NCBI GenBank assembly: GCA_003133685.1
Contig: PKYQ01000018.1
Location: 79,105-143,104, forward strand
Origin: Acidimicrobiaceae bacterium
GTDB lineage: Bacteria; Actinomycetota; Acidimicrobiia; Acidimicrobiales; RAAP-2
Direction of reading: 5' to 3'
DNA: 64,000 nt
Shown here: one piece after another, positions 1 to 10,449 of the stretch
How the letters are laid out: every line of letters starts with the position of its first letter
Numbering within the stretch: the stretch's first letter is position 1
Position numbers and translations under genes: made by a program
The notes under the pieces: model-generated
The model's input: only the letters and a program-made list of their open reading frames with translations
Database searches by the model: none
Told to the model about the DNA's origin: nothing

Positions 1-34
1 CCTAGGCTGAGGGCGATTCGATCAAGGAGCACGA

Positions 35-859
35 GTGGAGTTTTCGTCCGATGTATTGACCTTCGAAGTCGACGGTCATGTCGCCACGTTGTGGCTGGAC
101 CGCGAAGAGGCCCGCAACGCCATGGGCAGCGCCCTGTGGCGCGACCTGCCCCTCGCCGCGGCGGCGCTCGCGAATGAGCGAGACGTACGAGTACTGATCA
201 TCGCGGCGAAGGGACCGCACTTCAGCGTCGGGCTTGACTTAAAAGAGTTTGGCGGCGGCTTCGTGGCGGGTGCGTCATCGTCGTCCAAGGCCGCGTCGAA
301 CGCGCAGACCTTTGCGGCCGTGCGCTCGATGCAGGCGTCGGTGACCTCAATCGCCGATCTCGCGGTGCCGGTGATCGCCGCCATTCACGGGTACTGCATC
401 GGCGGCGGCGTCGATCTCGTCAGCGCCTGTGACGTGCGCCTGTGTGCGAATGACACCAAGTTCTCGGTGCGCGAAACGAAGGTTGCGATCGTCGCGGACC
501 TCGGCTCGTTGCAGCGACTACCGAAGATCATTAACGCCGGACACTTGGCCGAGCTGGCCTACACCGGCAAGGACATCGACGCGCAGCGCGCGCTCGCCAT
601 CGGCCTCGTGAACGCGGTGTACGGAGATAGTGATGAGGTGCTGGCCGGTGCTCGCGCACTCGCGAACGAGATCGCCCAGAACTCACCGCTCGCCGTTCAA
701 GGCACGAAGGCGGTGCTCGCGGCGAACGACGGACGGAGTGTCGACGAGGGTCTGGAATTCGTCGCCCGCTGGAACACGATGTATCTACAGAGCAACGACC
801 TGCGCGAGGCGATGATGGCCTTCATGGAGAAACGACCACCGGTCTTTCACGGCGACTAA
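35..859 (+). CDS. enoyl-CoA hydratase/isomerase (crotonase) family protein
   Basis: 274-aa ORF with crotonase features (HFSVGLDLKEF, AAIHGYCIGGGVDLVSACDVRL). Confidence 0.9.
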   Translation: MEFSSDVLTFEVDGHVATLWLDREEARNAMGSALWRDLPLAAAALANERDVRVLIIAAKGPHFSVGLDLKEFGGGFVAGASSSSKAASNAQTFAAVRSMQASVTSIADLAVPVIAAIHGYCIGGGVDLVSACDVRLCANDTKFSVRETKVAIVADLGSLQRLPKIINAGHLAELAYTGKDIDAQRALAIGLVNAVYGDSDEVLAGARALANEIAQNSPLAVQGTKAVLAANDGRSVDEGLEFVARWNTMYLQSNDLREAMMAFMEKRPPVFHGD

Positions 860-1206
860 CGTTTCCAGAACTTCCAGCCGCGCTGCTTGCGCTCCATCTC
901 GTCGAGTTCCTTGCGCCGCTCTTCGTACATCTCGGGCGCGACGTTGTTGACGATCTCACTGGCCATGTCGAGCAGTTCTCGCCGCTCGTCCACAGAGGCG
1001 CTCGTCTCGGGCGCCTTTTCGACCGGCCGATCGACAAGCGATCCGTGGGACCAGCCGACGTCGGCCAGTCGCCGCTCGTAGGTGACACAGTTCTCCGGAC
1101 AGGACCAGGGCTGATCGGGGGCGTTGCCGATCACGCAGAAGCGCGCAACCTCCCCGGACTTGTAGGTCCGGCTCTGAAAGTGCTTGCACTCTTCGCGCAT
1201 TCCCAT
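856..1206 (-). CDS. conserved hypothetical Cys-containing small protein
   Basis: ORF 856..1389; likely start is MGMREECKHF (ATG near 1206); Cys residues in EECKHF, ARFCVIG and WSCPENC. Confidence 0.55.
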   Translation of the reverse strand: MGMREECKHFQSRTYKSGEVARFCVIGNAPDQPWSCPENCVTYERRLADVGWSHGSLVDRPVEKAPETSASVDERRELLDMASEIVNNVAPEMYEERRKELDEMERKQRGWKFWKR

Positions 1207-1253
1207 TCCCCTATTCTTCCACGTCGAGACGGCAAATTTGGTAAGAATTACGA

Positions 1254-1877
1254 ATGCCGCAACGCCGAATCGATGAAAGGCCGCTGGTCGGAGCCGATTT
1301 GTCAGCCGTCGTCGAGTTGTCCAGTCGCGCCTTCTTCGACGATCCGTTTTTCTCGTACCTGCTCCCCGACGACGCGATGCGACGATCACGACTCCCGTTC
1401 TTTTTCCGCGCCGTCTACACCCACATGGGCGAACACGGTCGGATCGTCACCGTGCGCAACGACACCGGCGAAGCGTTGGGGGTCGCGGCGTGGTTGACGA
1501 CCGGCGGCTACCCGCTGCCGATCAAAGTGCAACTGAGTCAGGTGCCGTCATCGCTGCGGGCCTTCTATCGACGGCCCCGGGCCATCATGGCGGGCAATCG
1601 ATACATGGCGGCGTTGGTGCGCGCGCATCGCAAGGATCCGCAGTGGTACTTGATGGTGCTCTGCGCCGATCCACCGGCGCAGAGGAGCGGCGTGGGCACG
1701 ATGCTGCTCGAGCACGCCTTCGCGCAGGTTGACACCGAAGGGGTCGGCAGTCACCTCGAGACGCCACGCCTGGACAACGTCGCCTACTACCAACGCTTCG
1801 GCTACGAACTGATCGAGACCTTGACCCCGGTCGAGGGCGCACCACCGTATTACACGATGTGGCGCGCGCCTCGTTAG
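1254..1877 (+). CDS. GNAT family N-acetyltransferase
   Basis: acetyl-CoA binding-like [21 protein letters not shown] and [14 protein letters not shown]. Confidence 0.85.
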   Translation: MPQRRIDERPLVGADLSAVVELSSRAFFDDPFFSYLLPDDAMRRSRLPFFFRAVYTHMGEHGRIVTVRNDTGEALGVAAWLTTGGYPLPIKVQLSQVPSSLRAFYRRPRAIMAGNRYMAALVRAHRKDPQWYLMVLCADPPAQRSGVGTMLLEHAFAQVDTEGVGSHLETPRLDNVAYYQRFGYELIETLTPVEGAPPYYTMWRAPR

Positions 1878-3274
1878 CCGATCGAGCCTTCCATCTGCAG
1901 TTCGATCAATCGCGACCACTCGACGGCGTACTCCATCGGCAACGTTCGCGTCACGGGCTCGATGAAACCGTTCACGATCATGCCCATCGCCTGGCTCTCG
2001 GTGAGGCCGCGACTCATGAGATAGAACAGTTGGTCGTCGCCGATCTTCGACACCGTCGCCTCGTGACCGATCGACGCGTCTTGCTCGCCGACCTCCATGT
2101 AGGGCTTGGTCTCAGAGACTGACTGTTCGTCCAAGATCAACGCGTCGCAGCGAACGAAGCTCTTGGCGCCAGTCGCGCCCTCTTCGACCTTCACGAGGCC
2201 GCGGTAAGTCGTCTGGCCACCGTCTTTTGAAATCGACTTCGAGATGATCGTCGAAGTCGTCTCCGGCGCGCAGTGGATCATCTTGGCGCCCGCGTCTTGG
2301 ACCTGACCGGGTCCGGCGTAGGCGACCGAAAGAACTTCGCCCGAGGCCTTGGGACCCATCAGGTAGACCGACGGGTACTTCATTGTGAGTCGCGAACCGA
2401 TGTTCCCGTCGATCCACTCGACGTGCGCCTCGGCTTCGGCGCGAGCGCGCTTGGTCACGAGGTTGTAGACGTTGTTCGACCAGTTCTGGATTGTCGTGTA
2501 GGTGATGCGGGCACCGGGCAAGGCGACGAGTTCAACGACGGCGGAGTGCAACGAGTCGGTCGAATAGACCGGCGCCGAGCAGCCCTCCACGTAGTGGACC
2601 TGCGAACCCTCATCGGCGATGATGAGCGTGCGTTCGAACTGACCCATGTTCTCGGTGTTGATGCGAAAGTACGCCTGGAGCGGCTGGTCGACGTTGACGC
2701 CGGGCGGCACGTAGACGAACGATCCCCCACTCCACACGGCGGAATTGAGCGCGGCGAATTTGTTGTCGTTCGGCGGAATCAAGGTGCCGAAATACTTGCG
2801 AACCAGATCGGGGTATTCGCGCACGGCGGTGTCCATGTCACAGAACAGGACGCCGAGACGCTCGAGGTCCTCGCGGTTTCTGTGAAATACCACCTCGGAC
2901 TCGTACTGCGCGGTGACGCCCGCTAAGTACTTGCGCTCGGCCTCGGGGATGCCCAAGCGTTCGTACGTGTTCTTAATGTCGTCGGGGAGGTCCTCCCATC
3001 GGTCAACCTGGTTCTCGGTGGGCTTGATGTAGTAGTAGATGTCGTTGAAATCGAGGTCCGGCATGCGGTCCGCGAACCACGGCACCATCGGCTTCTTCTC
3101 GAATTTCTTGAGCGCATTGAGGCGGAAGTCGAGCATCCACTTTTCTTCGTTCTTGATGCCCGACATCTCGCGGACGATCGCTTCGTTGATGCCCTTCTTG
3201 GGCTTGAAGACCGGAATCTGATCGTCAGACCAGCCCAGTTGGTACCTGCTGAAATCCAGATTGTCGACTGACAT
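1874..3274 (-). CDS. sufB: Fe-S cluster assembly protein SufB
   Basis: 466 aa; typical SufB sequence ([50 protein letters not shown]). Confidence 0.95.
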   Translation of the reverse strand: MSVDNLDFSRYQLGWSDDQIPVFKPKKGINEAIVREMSGIKNEEKWMLDFRLNALKKFEKKPMVPWFADRMPDLDFNDIYYYIKPTENQVDRWEDLPDDIKNTYERLGIPEAERKYLAGVTAQYESEVVFHRNREDLERLGVLFCDMDTAVREYPDLVRKYFGTLIPPNDNKFAALNSAVWSGGSFVYVPPGVNVDQPLQAYFRINTENMGQFERTLIIADEGSQVHYVEGCSAPVYSTDSLHSAVVELVALPGARITYTTIQNWSNNVYNLVTKRARAEAEAHVEWIDGNIGSRLTMKYPSVYLMGPKASGEVLSVAYAGPGQVQDAGAKMIHCAPETTSTIISKSISKDGGQTTYRGLVKVEEGATGAKSFVRCDALILDEQSVSETKPYMEVGEQDASIGHEATVSKIGDDQLFYLMSRGLTESQAMGMIVNGFIEPVTRTLPMEYAVEWSRLIELQMEGSIG

Positions 3275-3355
3275 CGCGCTCCCTTGGGATAATCCCTACG
3301 TCCATAGTACTAACTCAGAATCGGGACATGTCAACAAATAAGGCAAAGTAGAGCG

Positions 3356-5518
3356 GTGCCCAGTCCCCCAACCGTCCCGCAACACCCCTTTTCGATCACG
3401 CGCCACGGCGACGTCCGCGACGACCCTTACTACTGGTTGATGGACCGCGAGGACAAGGCGGTCCTCGCCCACTTGCGAGCCGAGAACGAATTCCTGAGCC
3501 AGAGCTTCGCCGAGTTGAAGCCACTCGAGGACGAACTGTTCGAAGAGATCAAGAGTCGCATCGAAGAGACCGATATCTCCGTGCCCGTTCGCAAAGGGGC
3601 GTGGTGGTACTTCGAACGAACGCGTGAAGGACTGAACTATCCGCTCAGCTGTCGCGTGGTCGCCATCGGCGACGATCTGACGCCGCCGGAGATCGATCCG
3701 TTGACGACGCTCGCCGGCGAGCAGGTGATCCTCGACGAAAACGCAGAAGCCGGCGATAGTGACTACTTCTCGGTCGGAGTTCTCGCCTTGAGCCCCGACG
3801 ACGACTGGGTCTGCGTCGGAACGGACTTCGACGGCGACGAACTCCACCACGTCACGGTGCGTCCGCTCGCCGGACAGCCTTCCGTTGACGATGAACTTGA
3901 CGACGTCCACTACGGCTTCGCCTGGGCCATGGACAGTCGACATTTTTTCTATACGCGCGTTGATGACGCCAAGCGACCGTTTCAACTCTGGCGCCACGAA
4001 CTCGGGACCGACACCAGTACCGACGTGCTGATCTTTCAAGAGGACGACGCCCAGTTCAACCTGGCAGTCGGTCGCAGTCGCGACGACGCCGTCATCTACG
4101 TGCACCTCGGTTCATCCATGACGACCGAGGTGCACTTTCTCGACGCCCACGATCCAACCGGAGCGTTGACATTGCTCGAGGCGCGCCGACACGGCGTCGA
4201 ATACGGCGTCGAACACTTCGTCGACGAAAACGGCGTCGCGTGGTGGCTGAAAGTCACCAACGAAGGGGCGAGGGACTTTCGGTTGCTGGCGCGCGAAGTC
4301 GACGGCGGTGAATGGCGCGAGGTGATCCCCGAGCGACCGGGCTCTCGACTCGACGGCGTCGACGCCTTTAAATCGTTCCTCGCGATCAGCGAACGGCACG
4401 ACGGCGGTGCGGCAGTTCGACTCGTGTCGATGTTGAGCGGCGCGGATCCCTTCGGCGATGACCTCCTCGAACGCTCACGCATGGTTGAGGGCCCGGCGAG
4501 TCCGAGCACCGTGTCGCTCTCGGCGAACCCCAACTTCGATACGGCGCAGTTACGGGTGTCGGTCACCTCACTCGTCACTCCCCGGTTGGTCGGTGACATC
4601 GTCATCGCCACTGGAGAGATGATCGTACGCAAGCAACAAATCGTTCTTGGCGGTTACGACGCCGATCAGTACGCGACGGGACGTCTGTGGGTGACGGCCA
4701 GCGACGGAGTGCGAATACCAGTCTCGGTCGTGGCGCGCGCCGACCTCGTTGAGGTGGGCGCTGACGGCGACCTCCGCGCATTGGTGCCCTCCCCCGTCGT
4801 GCTCTACGGCTACGGCAGTTATGAGATCTCGATCGACCCCGCGTTCTCGTCGCTGCGGCTGTCGTTGCTCGAGCGCGGTGTCATCTTCGCGATCGCCCAC
4901 GTCAGAGGCGGAGGCGAGATGGGCCGCTCCTGGTACGAGACGGGGAAACTCGCCCAAAAGCCCACGACCTTCAGCGACTTCGTCGCCGTCGCTCGAGAGC
5001 TGATTGCGCGTGGTTGGACGACGAGTGAGCAGCTGGCGATTCGTGGCGGGTCGGCCGGCGGCCTTCTCATGGGGGCCGTCATGAACCTGGCCCCCGAGCT
5101 CTTTCGCTGCGTGGTGGCCGACGTGCCCTTCGTCGATGCCCTCACGACGATGCTCGACGCGTCGCTCCCGCTCACCGTTGGTGAGTGGGAAGAATGGGGC
5201 AACCCCGACGCGAGCGCGATGGCCTATCGCACGATGAAGAGCTACTCCCCCTACGACAATGTCGTCGCGACGAACGCCGACGGGACGCCGCGTACGTACC
5301 CGCATCTCTTCGCGTCGGGCGGACTCAATGACCCGCGCGTCGGATTTTGGGAGCCGACCAAGTGGGTTCTGAAGATCCGCGACGCCAACGCTGAGAACGT
5401 CGCCTACTTGAAGACCGAGATGGGCGCGGGCCACGGTGGTCCGTCGGGGCGTTACGACGCGTGGCGCGACGAAGCCCAAGTCCTCGCGTGGACGCTGAAG
5501 GAGATCGGCGCGCTATGA
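3356..5518 (+). CDS. S9 family peptidase, oligopeptidase B-like
   Basis: 720 aa; GGSAGGLLMGAVMN catalytic Ser motif, HVRGGGEMGRSWYE, C-terminal GAGHGGPSGRYD; GTG start. Confidence 0.92.
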   Translation: MPSPPTVPQHPFSITRHGDVRDDPYYWLMDREDKAVLAHLRAENEFLSQSFAELKPLEDELFEEIKSRIEETDISVPVRKGAWWYFERTREGLNYPLSCRVVAIGDDLTPPEIDPLTTLAGEQVILDENAEAGDSDYFSVGVLALSPDDDWVCVGTDFDGDELHHVTVRPLAGQPSVDDELDDVHYGFAWAMDSRHFFYTRVDDAKRPFQLWRHELGTDTSTDVLIFQEDDAQFNLAVGRSRDDAVIYVHLGSSMTTEVHFLDAHDPTGALTLLEARRHGVEYGVEHFVDENGVAWWLKVTNEGARDFRLLAREVDGGEWREVIPERPGSRLDGVDAFKSFLAISERHDGGAAVRLVSMLSGADPFGDDLLERSRMVEGPASPSTVSLSANPNFDTAQLRVSVTSLVTPRLVGDIVIATGEMIVRKQQIVLGGYDADQYATGRLWVTASDGVRIPVSVVARADLVEVGADGDLRALVPSPVVLYGYGSYEISIDPAFSSLRLSLLERGVIFAIAHVRGGGEMGRSWYETGKLAQKPTTFSDFVAVARELIARGWTTSEQLAIRGGSAGGLLMGAVMNLAPELFRCVVADVPFVDALTTMLDASLPLTVGEWEEWGNPDASAMAYRTMKSYSPYDNVVATNADGTPRTYPHLFASGGLNDPRVGFWEPTKWVLKIRDANAENVAYLKTEMGAGHGGPSGRYDAWRDEAQVLAWTLKEIGAL

Positions 5519-6337
5519 CGAGACGAAGGACAACACCAGCGTCGTCGGCAGCGGCGACGGGAAGACTACGGTTTTCCCTTCGACCGTGACGCTCGCGCTC
5601 TTGGGCGCACCGATCGTGATCTGCGAATCCCCAATCATCTGAAGTGACTCGACGGCTCCTTGCTTGACGGTGCCCTGCCATTCGAGTGTGCTCCGAGGAC
5701 CCATTTTGTACGCGGCCCACGTCGGCCCGAGTGCACCGTGCACGACGACGGCGTAGTTCTTGAGGGGCACGCGATAGGTCGCGGTCTCGCCACTCGTGGA
5801 CGTCGCGACGAACGACGAGGGTAGAGCCAGCGCGGTTGTGGTCGTCGTCGAATGTGGCCTGGTGGTTGTCGTAGTTGTCGACGTCGTGGGGACGGCCTTC
5901 GAGCGATGCTGGAGGTAGAGACCGATCCCACCGACGATTACGACGATGATCAACGCAGTGACGCCGACGCGCATTCCCGTGAACGACACCGAATGTCGCG
6001 CGGACTTCGACAATGCCCACTGCTCATTGTGGCGAAGATGTGACGGGATCACCTCACCGTCGCCGGGCATTTGCGTTTCACTGAAGACGTACGCTCGATC
6101 GGTTTCGAGTCGGGGCCGAAGGGGCTCGGGACGGCGGGTCGCGTCGAGTGGCCCGTCGAGAAGTCGGAATCCCTTGGACGGCGCGTACGGTGACGGCGGT
6201 GGTGACATGAGGCGACGTTCGACCGGTTGTGAGAGTTCTCGAATTTCGTCTCGCCGGAGCTTGCGAATCCGCAGGGCGGCGACCCCGACGACCAGAATGA
6301 CCACGACAACGATGATGATCTTGAGAGCGAGCGTCAT
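5513..6337 (-). CDS. membrane protein with Thr-rich linker and C-terminal DUF4115/RodZ-C-like domain
   Basis: ORF 5513..6385; likely start MTLALKIIIVVVV; second TM segment, TTSTTTTTTRPHSTTTTT linker, C-terminal beta-rich region ending in SVTVEGKTV. Confidence 0.55.
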   Translation of the reverse strand: MTLALKIIIVVVVILVVGVAALRIRKLRRDEIRELSQPVERRLMSPPPSPYAPSKGFRLLDGPLDATRRPEPLRPRLETDRAYVFSETQMPGDGEVIPSHLRHNEQWALSKSARHSVSFTGMRVGVTALIIVVIVGGIGLYLQHRSKAVPTTSTTTTTTRPHSTTTTTALALPSSFVATSTSGETATYRVPLKNYAVVVHGALGPTWAAYKMGPRSTLEWQGTVKQGAVESLQMIGDSQITIGAPKSASVTVEGKTVVFPSPLPTTLVLSFVSS

Positions 6338-6409
6338 CAGCGCCTCGTTCGAACACCAACGGGACTGACGAGTGCCATCACGCAACGAAGCGTAGTGAAA
6401 TCTTTCGAA

Positions 6410-6922
6410 TCAATCGAAGCCGCGAAAACCGCCCCGGTAGAAAACCAGCGGCGCGCCGTGGTGGCTGACGACGTACTCCGCCGCTACTACGACAATGTCG
6501 TGGTCACCTTGGGTCGTGACGAACTCGATTCGGCCCTCCAAATGAGCGAGCGCTCCGTCAATCATCGGCGCGCCACTCGGCCCGGGTGACCAGCCAATAC
6601 CGGCGAACTTAGCGTTGCCCGGCTTGCCAAAGACCCGGGCGACCGCCTCTTGCTCGGAGGAGAGAATGTTCACGCCCACCACGCCAACTTCACGAGCCCG
6701 TGGCCACGAATTGCTGGCCGACACGGCTGAGAACGAAATCAGGGAGGGTTCGAGTGAAAGAGCGCCGAAGGTCTGACAGGTAAATCCGACCGGTCCCTCG
6801 GGCGTGTCGGCGGTGACGACGGCGATTCCCGTGACGAAATGTCCGAGGACCTCCCTGAATCGTGCAACGTCGATAGAACTCACGAAGTCGAGATTATCGA
6901 GGGCCGAGCACGCCCCGAGCAC
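6410..6922 (-). CDS. flavin reductase family protein (FMN-binding split barrel)
   Basis: FREVLGHFVTGIAVVTADTPEGPVGFTCQTFGALSLEPSLISF is characteristic. Confidence 0.88.
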   Translation of the reverse strand: MLGACSALDNLDFVSSIDVARFREVLGHFVTGIAVVTADTPEGPVGFTCQTFGALSLEPSLISFSAVSASNSWPRAREVGVVGVNILSSEQEAVARVFGKPGNAKFAGIGWSPGPSGAPMIDGALAHLEGRIEFVTTQGDHDIVVVAAEYVVSHHGAPLVFYRGGFRGFD

Positions 6923-6932
6923 ATTGAGTTCC

Positions 6933-7817
6933 TTACTCGTCGCCGCTCAGGCGCACGCGTTGTCCATGTTTTTCGATGAGACCATCGGCAATCAATGCGG
7001 CGACAAGAGTCGCACTTCGTTGGGGGTCATTGTCGTCGACGCACGTCACGAGGTGTTGCACGGAGCGCGGCCGCTCCCGAAGTGCCGCCAGTACTCGCCC
7101 CCGAGCCTGACGATCCGATCCCTGGAATCTCGGCTGCGGCCGCGACACGCCCGCGCTTCGCGGCGCCGGGTCCGGGCCGCCTTCCCGGTTCCATTGGCAG
7201 ACGCGAGCTACGGGACACGACTGACAGCGCGGCGTCGACGTGCAGTATTGCGCCCCGAGGTCCAACATGGACTGGTTGAACGACGCCGCGTCCTTTCGGG
7301 GCAGGAGTTCGTTCGCGGTGGACCGTGCGTCGCCGACGCTGAGGGTCTGATTCGCAATGGCGCGCGCGAGAACTCGACCGACGTTGGTGTCAACGACGGC
7401 GACGCTTTGGCCGAAGGCGAACGAAGCAACGGCGTTCGCCGTGTACTCACCGACGCCGGGAAGTCGTCGCAGGTCCACCACGGCACCGGGCACCGCACCA
7501 TCGAACACGTCGCGAATCATCGTCGCCGCGTCGTGCAGGGCCTTGGCCCGACGGTGGTAGCCGAGTCCACTCCAGAGCCGTAGTACCTCGGACAATGGTG
7601 CGTTGGCGCACGAGGTTGGCGTCGGGAAGGCGTTGACGAACTTCGTCCACGGAGCAATGACCCGCGACGTTTGCGTCTGTTGGAGCATGACTTCGCTCAC
7701 CAACACCGCCCAGGGATCGGCGTGCTCTATCCAGGGCAGATCGCGCGCCAGTTGCGTCGCGTTTCGACGCAGGACTCGTCGAAACGCCGCGTGGTCGTTA
7801 CGCCCAGACGTCGCCAC
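6933..7817 (-). CDS. mutY: A/G-specific adenine glycosylase (MutY)
   Basis: HhH-GPD features EVMLQQTQTSRV, LPGVGEYTANAVASFAFG, VDTNVGRVLAR; Fe-S Cys cluster CTSTPRCQSCPVARVC. Confidence 0.93.
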   Translation of the reverse strand: MATSGRNDHAAFRRVLRRNATQLARDLPWIEHADPWAVLVSEVMLQQTQTSRVIAPWTKFVNAFPTPTSCANAPLSEVLRLWSGLGYHRRAKALHDAATMIRDVFDGAVPGAVVDLRRLPGVGEYTANAVASFAFGQSVAVVDTNVGRVLARAIANQTLSVGDARSTANELLPRKDAASFNQSMLDLGAQYCTSTPRCQSCPVARVCQWNREGGPDPAPRSAGVSRPQPRFQGSDRQARGRVLAALRERPRSVQHLVTCVDDNDPQRSATLVAALIADGLIEKHGQRVRLSGDE

Positions 7818-8328
7818 TGTACGGACGCTGCCGCTCCGGAGCGAATGCTCGCTTCCAGACCATTACCTTGCGTCGGAAGTAACAGACTTCGAGGCCGTCT
7901 TGATTGAAGCCCTTCGTCTCGACGATGACGATGCCCCGGTCGTTCTTCGACGTCGAAGGGATCTTCTCGAGCACGTGCGTCTCGGCGTAAATCGTGTCGC
8001 CGTGAAACGTCGGGTTTCGATGTACCAATGTCTCGACTTCGAGATTCGCGATCGCCGAGCCCGAGACGTCGGGGACGCTCATTCCCAGGACCAGGGAATA
8101 GACGAGGTTTCCGACGACGACGTTCTTGTGGTGCACGGTCTCGTGTTCGGCGAACCACGCGTTGGTGTGCAACGGATGATGGTTCATCGTGATCATGCAA
8201 AAGAGATGGTCGTCGGCCTCAGTGATCGTCTTACCGGGCCAGTGTTTGTAGACGTCGCCGACCTCGAACTCTTCGAAGTAGCGCCCGAAGGGACGTTCAA
8301 ATGAACTCACGGGTCCATCCTCTCGCAC
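7798..8328 (-). CDS. MaoC family dehydratase
   Basis: GRYFEEFEVGDVYKHWPGKTITEADDHLFCMITMNHHPLHTNAWFAE. Confidence 0.9.
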   Translation of the reverse strand: MREDGPVSSFERPFGRYFEEFEVGDVYKHWPGKTITEADDHLFCMITMNHHPLHTNAWFAEHETVHHKNVVVGNLVYSLVLGMSVPDVSGSAIANLEVETLVHRNPTFHGDTIYAETHVLEKIPSTSKNDRGIVIVETKGFNQDGLEVCYFRRKVMVWKRAFAPERQRPYSGDVWA

Positions 8329-8345
8329 GCCGCGATCACTTCGAC

Positions 8346-8786
8346 TTACTCTTCGTCGACACTCGGTAGTGACGGGCGCGTCGTGAAGGCAACGGTGGCG
8401 CCGGGCAACGAGTCACCGTCGATCACCATGCGCCAGGTAAATCGAGAGCCCTCTTGCAGGGGAATCGGTCCGAAGTTGACCGCAATCGGCACGTCAACGG
8501 GCGTGCCGACCGGCACGCCTTCGGGCGCCACGGCCGAGAAATCACCGCGCACCTCAATCGGCTGGGGACCGTCGGGCGTATCGAGACGCACCGGCTGGCC
8601 GTCGGCGTCTTCGAGGAACAGTTCCCAGTGATGGCTGGCATTGAATTCGTGCCAATCGACCATGACCTTTATGGCGACGGCCGACGGCGTGGGATTCGGT
8701 CCGGTGACCGACCAGCCACCACCCAGGATGTAGAGCTTTCCGTCGGCCACTTGGGCCGAATCGGCGAGGAGCATTGTCACATTCAC
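8346..8786 (-). CDS. conserved hypothetical protein (DUF6941-like)
   Basis: MNVTMLLADSAQVADGKLYILGGGW...; the family name is from recall and was not searched. Confidence 0.55.
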   Translation of the reverse strand: MNVTMLLADSAQVADGKLYILGGGWSVTGPNPTPSAVAIKVMVDWHEFNASHHWELFLEDADGQPVRLDTPDGPQPIEVRGDFSAVAPEGVPVGTPVDVPIAVNFGPIPLQEGSRFTWRMVIDGDSLPGATVAFTTRPSLPSVDEE

Positions 8787-8839
8787 GCTTAGGAGCCTAG
8801 GTCTCAGGGACCGCTTGCTCCACCCGTTAAATTTCTGGA

Positions 8840-10447
8840 GTGACCGTTCCCCCGCTCGATCTCGTCAACGCCGCGGAACTCGTCGAGCGCGCGCAGTCAG
8901 TAATTGGCGGCGCACTGATTTCGCTGAAGCGCGGTGGTGGCGTCGACGCCCACCAGAGCCTCGCTTACGACGTCGCGCACGCCGCGAGCGCCCTCGCCAC
9001 GGCGCGCGCGTCGCTCACCTACGCCGCCCAGGGCGAGGTCGAGTCGAATCTGGTCGCCGCGTTCCTCGCGATTGCACTGAGTGACCTCGCATCGCGGATT
9101 CTCGGACGAGAAGTTCTCTGGGCGGTCGAGGACGATTGGTACCGGCCCTACGCCGCGTTCGTGAGCACCTACCGCGATCCGCAGTTCGTCGCCAGCCTCG
9201 CCGAAAGCCCCGGACCGCGTCACCTGGGTGAGGACTTCGAGATGGTGGCCGACACCTTTCACCGATTCGCCCTCGAGCAGGTGCGCCCGCACGCCGAACA
9301 CGTGCACCGGGCGAACGCCGACATTCCCGAATCCGTTATCTCGGGACTCGCCGCACTTGGCGGATTCGGTCTTTCGGTACCCGAAGAGTTCGGCGGCTTC
9401 GCCTCCGGCGGCGAATCGGAGTACCTCGGAATGGTGGTGGCGACCGAGGAACTCTCCTGGGGTGCTCTCGGCGTCGGCGGATCGCTGATCACGCGTCCGG
9501 AGATTTTGACGCGCGCGCTCGTGAACGGCGGCACGCAAGAGCAGAAGGAACGATGGCTGCCCCGACTCGCCTCCGGCGACGTCCTCGCCGCGGTGGCGGT
9601 GACCGAACCGGACTTCGGGAGCGACGTCGCGGGCGTGACGACGAGTGCGACGAAGACCGAGGGCGGCTGGCTCATCAACGGCACGAAAACGTGGTGCACG
9701 TTCGCGGCGCGCGCTGACGTCTTGATGCTGCTCGCGCGCACCGACGCAGATCGCAGTGCAACGCATCGGGGACTGTCCCTATTCCTCGTCGAGAAGCACC
9801 AGGCCGAAAGCGAAGGTTTCGTGCTCACCGAGGGCGCGCACGTCGGCCCGGGCCACGGCCAGGGCCGCCTCGAAGGACGTCCCATCGACACGATCGGTTA
9901 TCGCGGCATGCACTCGTACGAACTGAGCTTCGACCACTGGTTCGTTCCCGACCGCGACCTGGTCGGTGGCGAGGAGGGACTCGGGCGTGGTTTCTACTTC
10001 CAAATGTCCGGATTCGAGAACGGCCGAATCCAGACCGCGGCACGCGCCATTGGCGTGATGCAGGCCGCGTACGAAGCGGCACTCGAATACGCGCGCAATC
10101 GCGTGGTCTTCGGTCAACCAATTTTGAACTACGAACTGACCCGTGTGAAGTTGGGCACCATGGCTGCGATCATCCAGTGTTCGCGCCAGTTCGCCCTCGA
10201 GGTCGCGCGACAGATGGGTCGAGGTGACGGTGGGCTCGAAGCCTCGATGGCCAAGGCCTACGTCTGTCGGGCCGCGGAGTGGGTGACCCGTGAGGCCATG
10301 CAGATACACGGTGGGATGGGCTACGCCGAGGAGTTTCCGGTCAGTCGCTACTACGTTGACGCACGAGTGCTGTCTATCTTCGAGGGCGCCGACGAGACAC
10401 TCTGCTTGAAAGTGATAGCGCGTCGACTGCTCGAAGACGCGAAGTAG
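8840..10447 (+). CDS. acyl-CoA dehydrogenase family protein
   Basis: 535 aa; AVTEPDFGSDVAGV, INGTKTWCTFAARAD, QIHGGMGYAEEFPVSRYYVDARVLSIFEGADE. Confidence 0.93.
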   Translation: MTVPPLDLVNAAELVERAQSVIGGALISLKRGGGVDAHQSLAYDVAHAASALATARASLTYAAQGEVESNLVAAFLAIALSDLASRILGREVLWAVEDDWYRPYAAFVSTYRDPQFVASLAESPGPRHLGEDFEMVADTFHRFALEQVRPHAEHVHRANADIPESVISGLAALGGFGLSVPEEFGGFASGGESEYLGMVVATEELSWGALGVGGSLITRPEILTRALVNGGTQEQKERWLPRLASGDVLAAVAVTEPDFGSDVAGVTTSATKTEGGWLINGTKTWCTFAARADVLMLLARTDADRSATHRGLSLFLVEKHQAESEGFVLTEGAHVGPGHGQGRLEGRPIDTIGYRGMHSYELSFDHWFVPDRDLVGGEEGLGRGFYFQMSGFENGRIQTAARAIGVMQAAYEAALEYARNRVVFGQPILNYELTRVKLGTMAAIIQCSRQFALEVARQMGRGDGGLEASMAKAYVCRAAEWVTREAMQIHGGMGYAEEFPVSRYYVDARVLSIFEGADETLCLKVIARRLLEDAK

Positions 10448-10449
10448 CT

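Noticed and set aside
4568-5479. 303-aa minus-strand ORF
   Set aside because: Antisense to the S9 peptidase, which carries all catalytic motifs.
6933-7817. MutY without an obvious C-terminal NUDIX-like domain as an anomaly
   Set aside because: Short MutY proteins are, to my knowledge, common in actinobacteria; not considered unusual.
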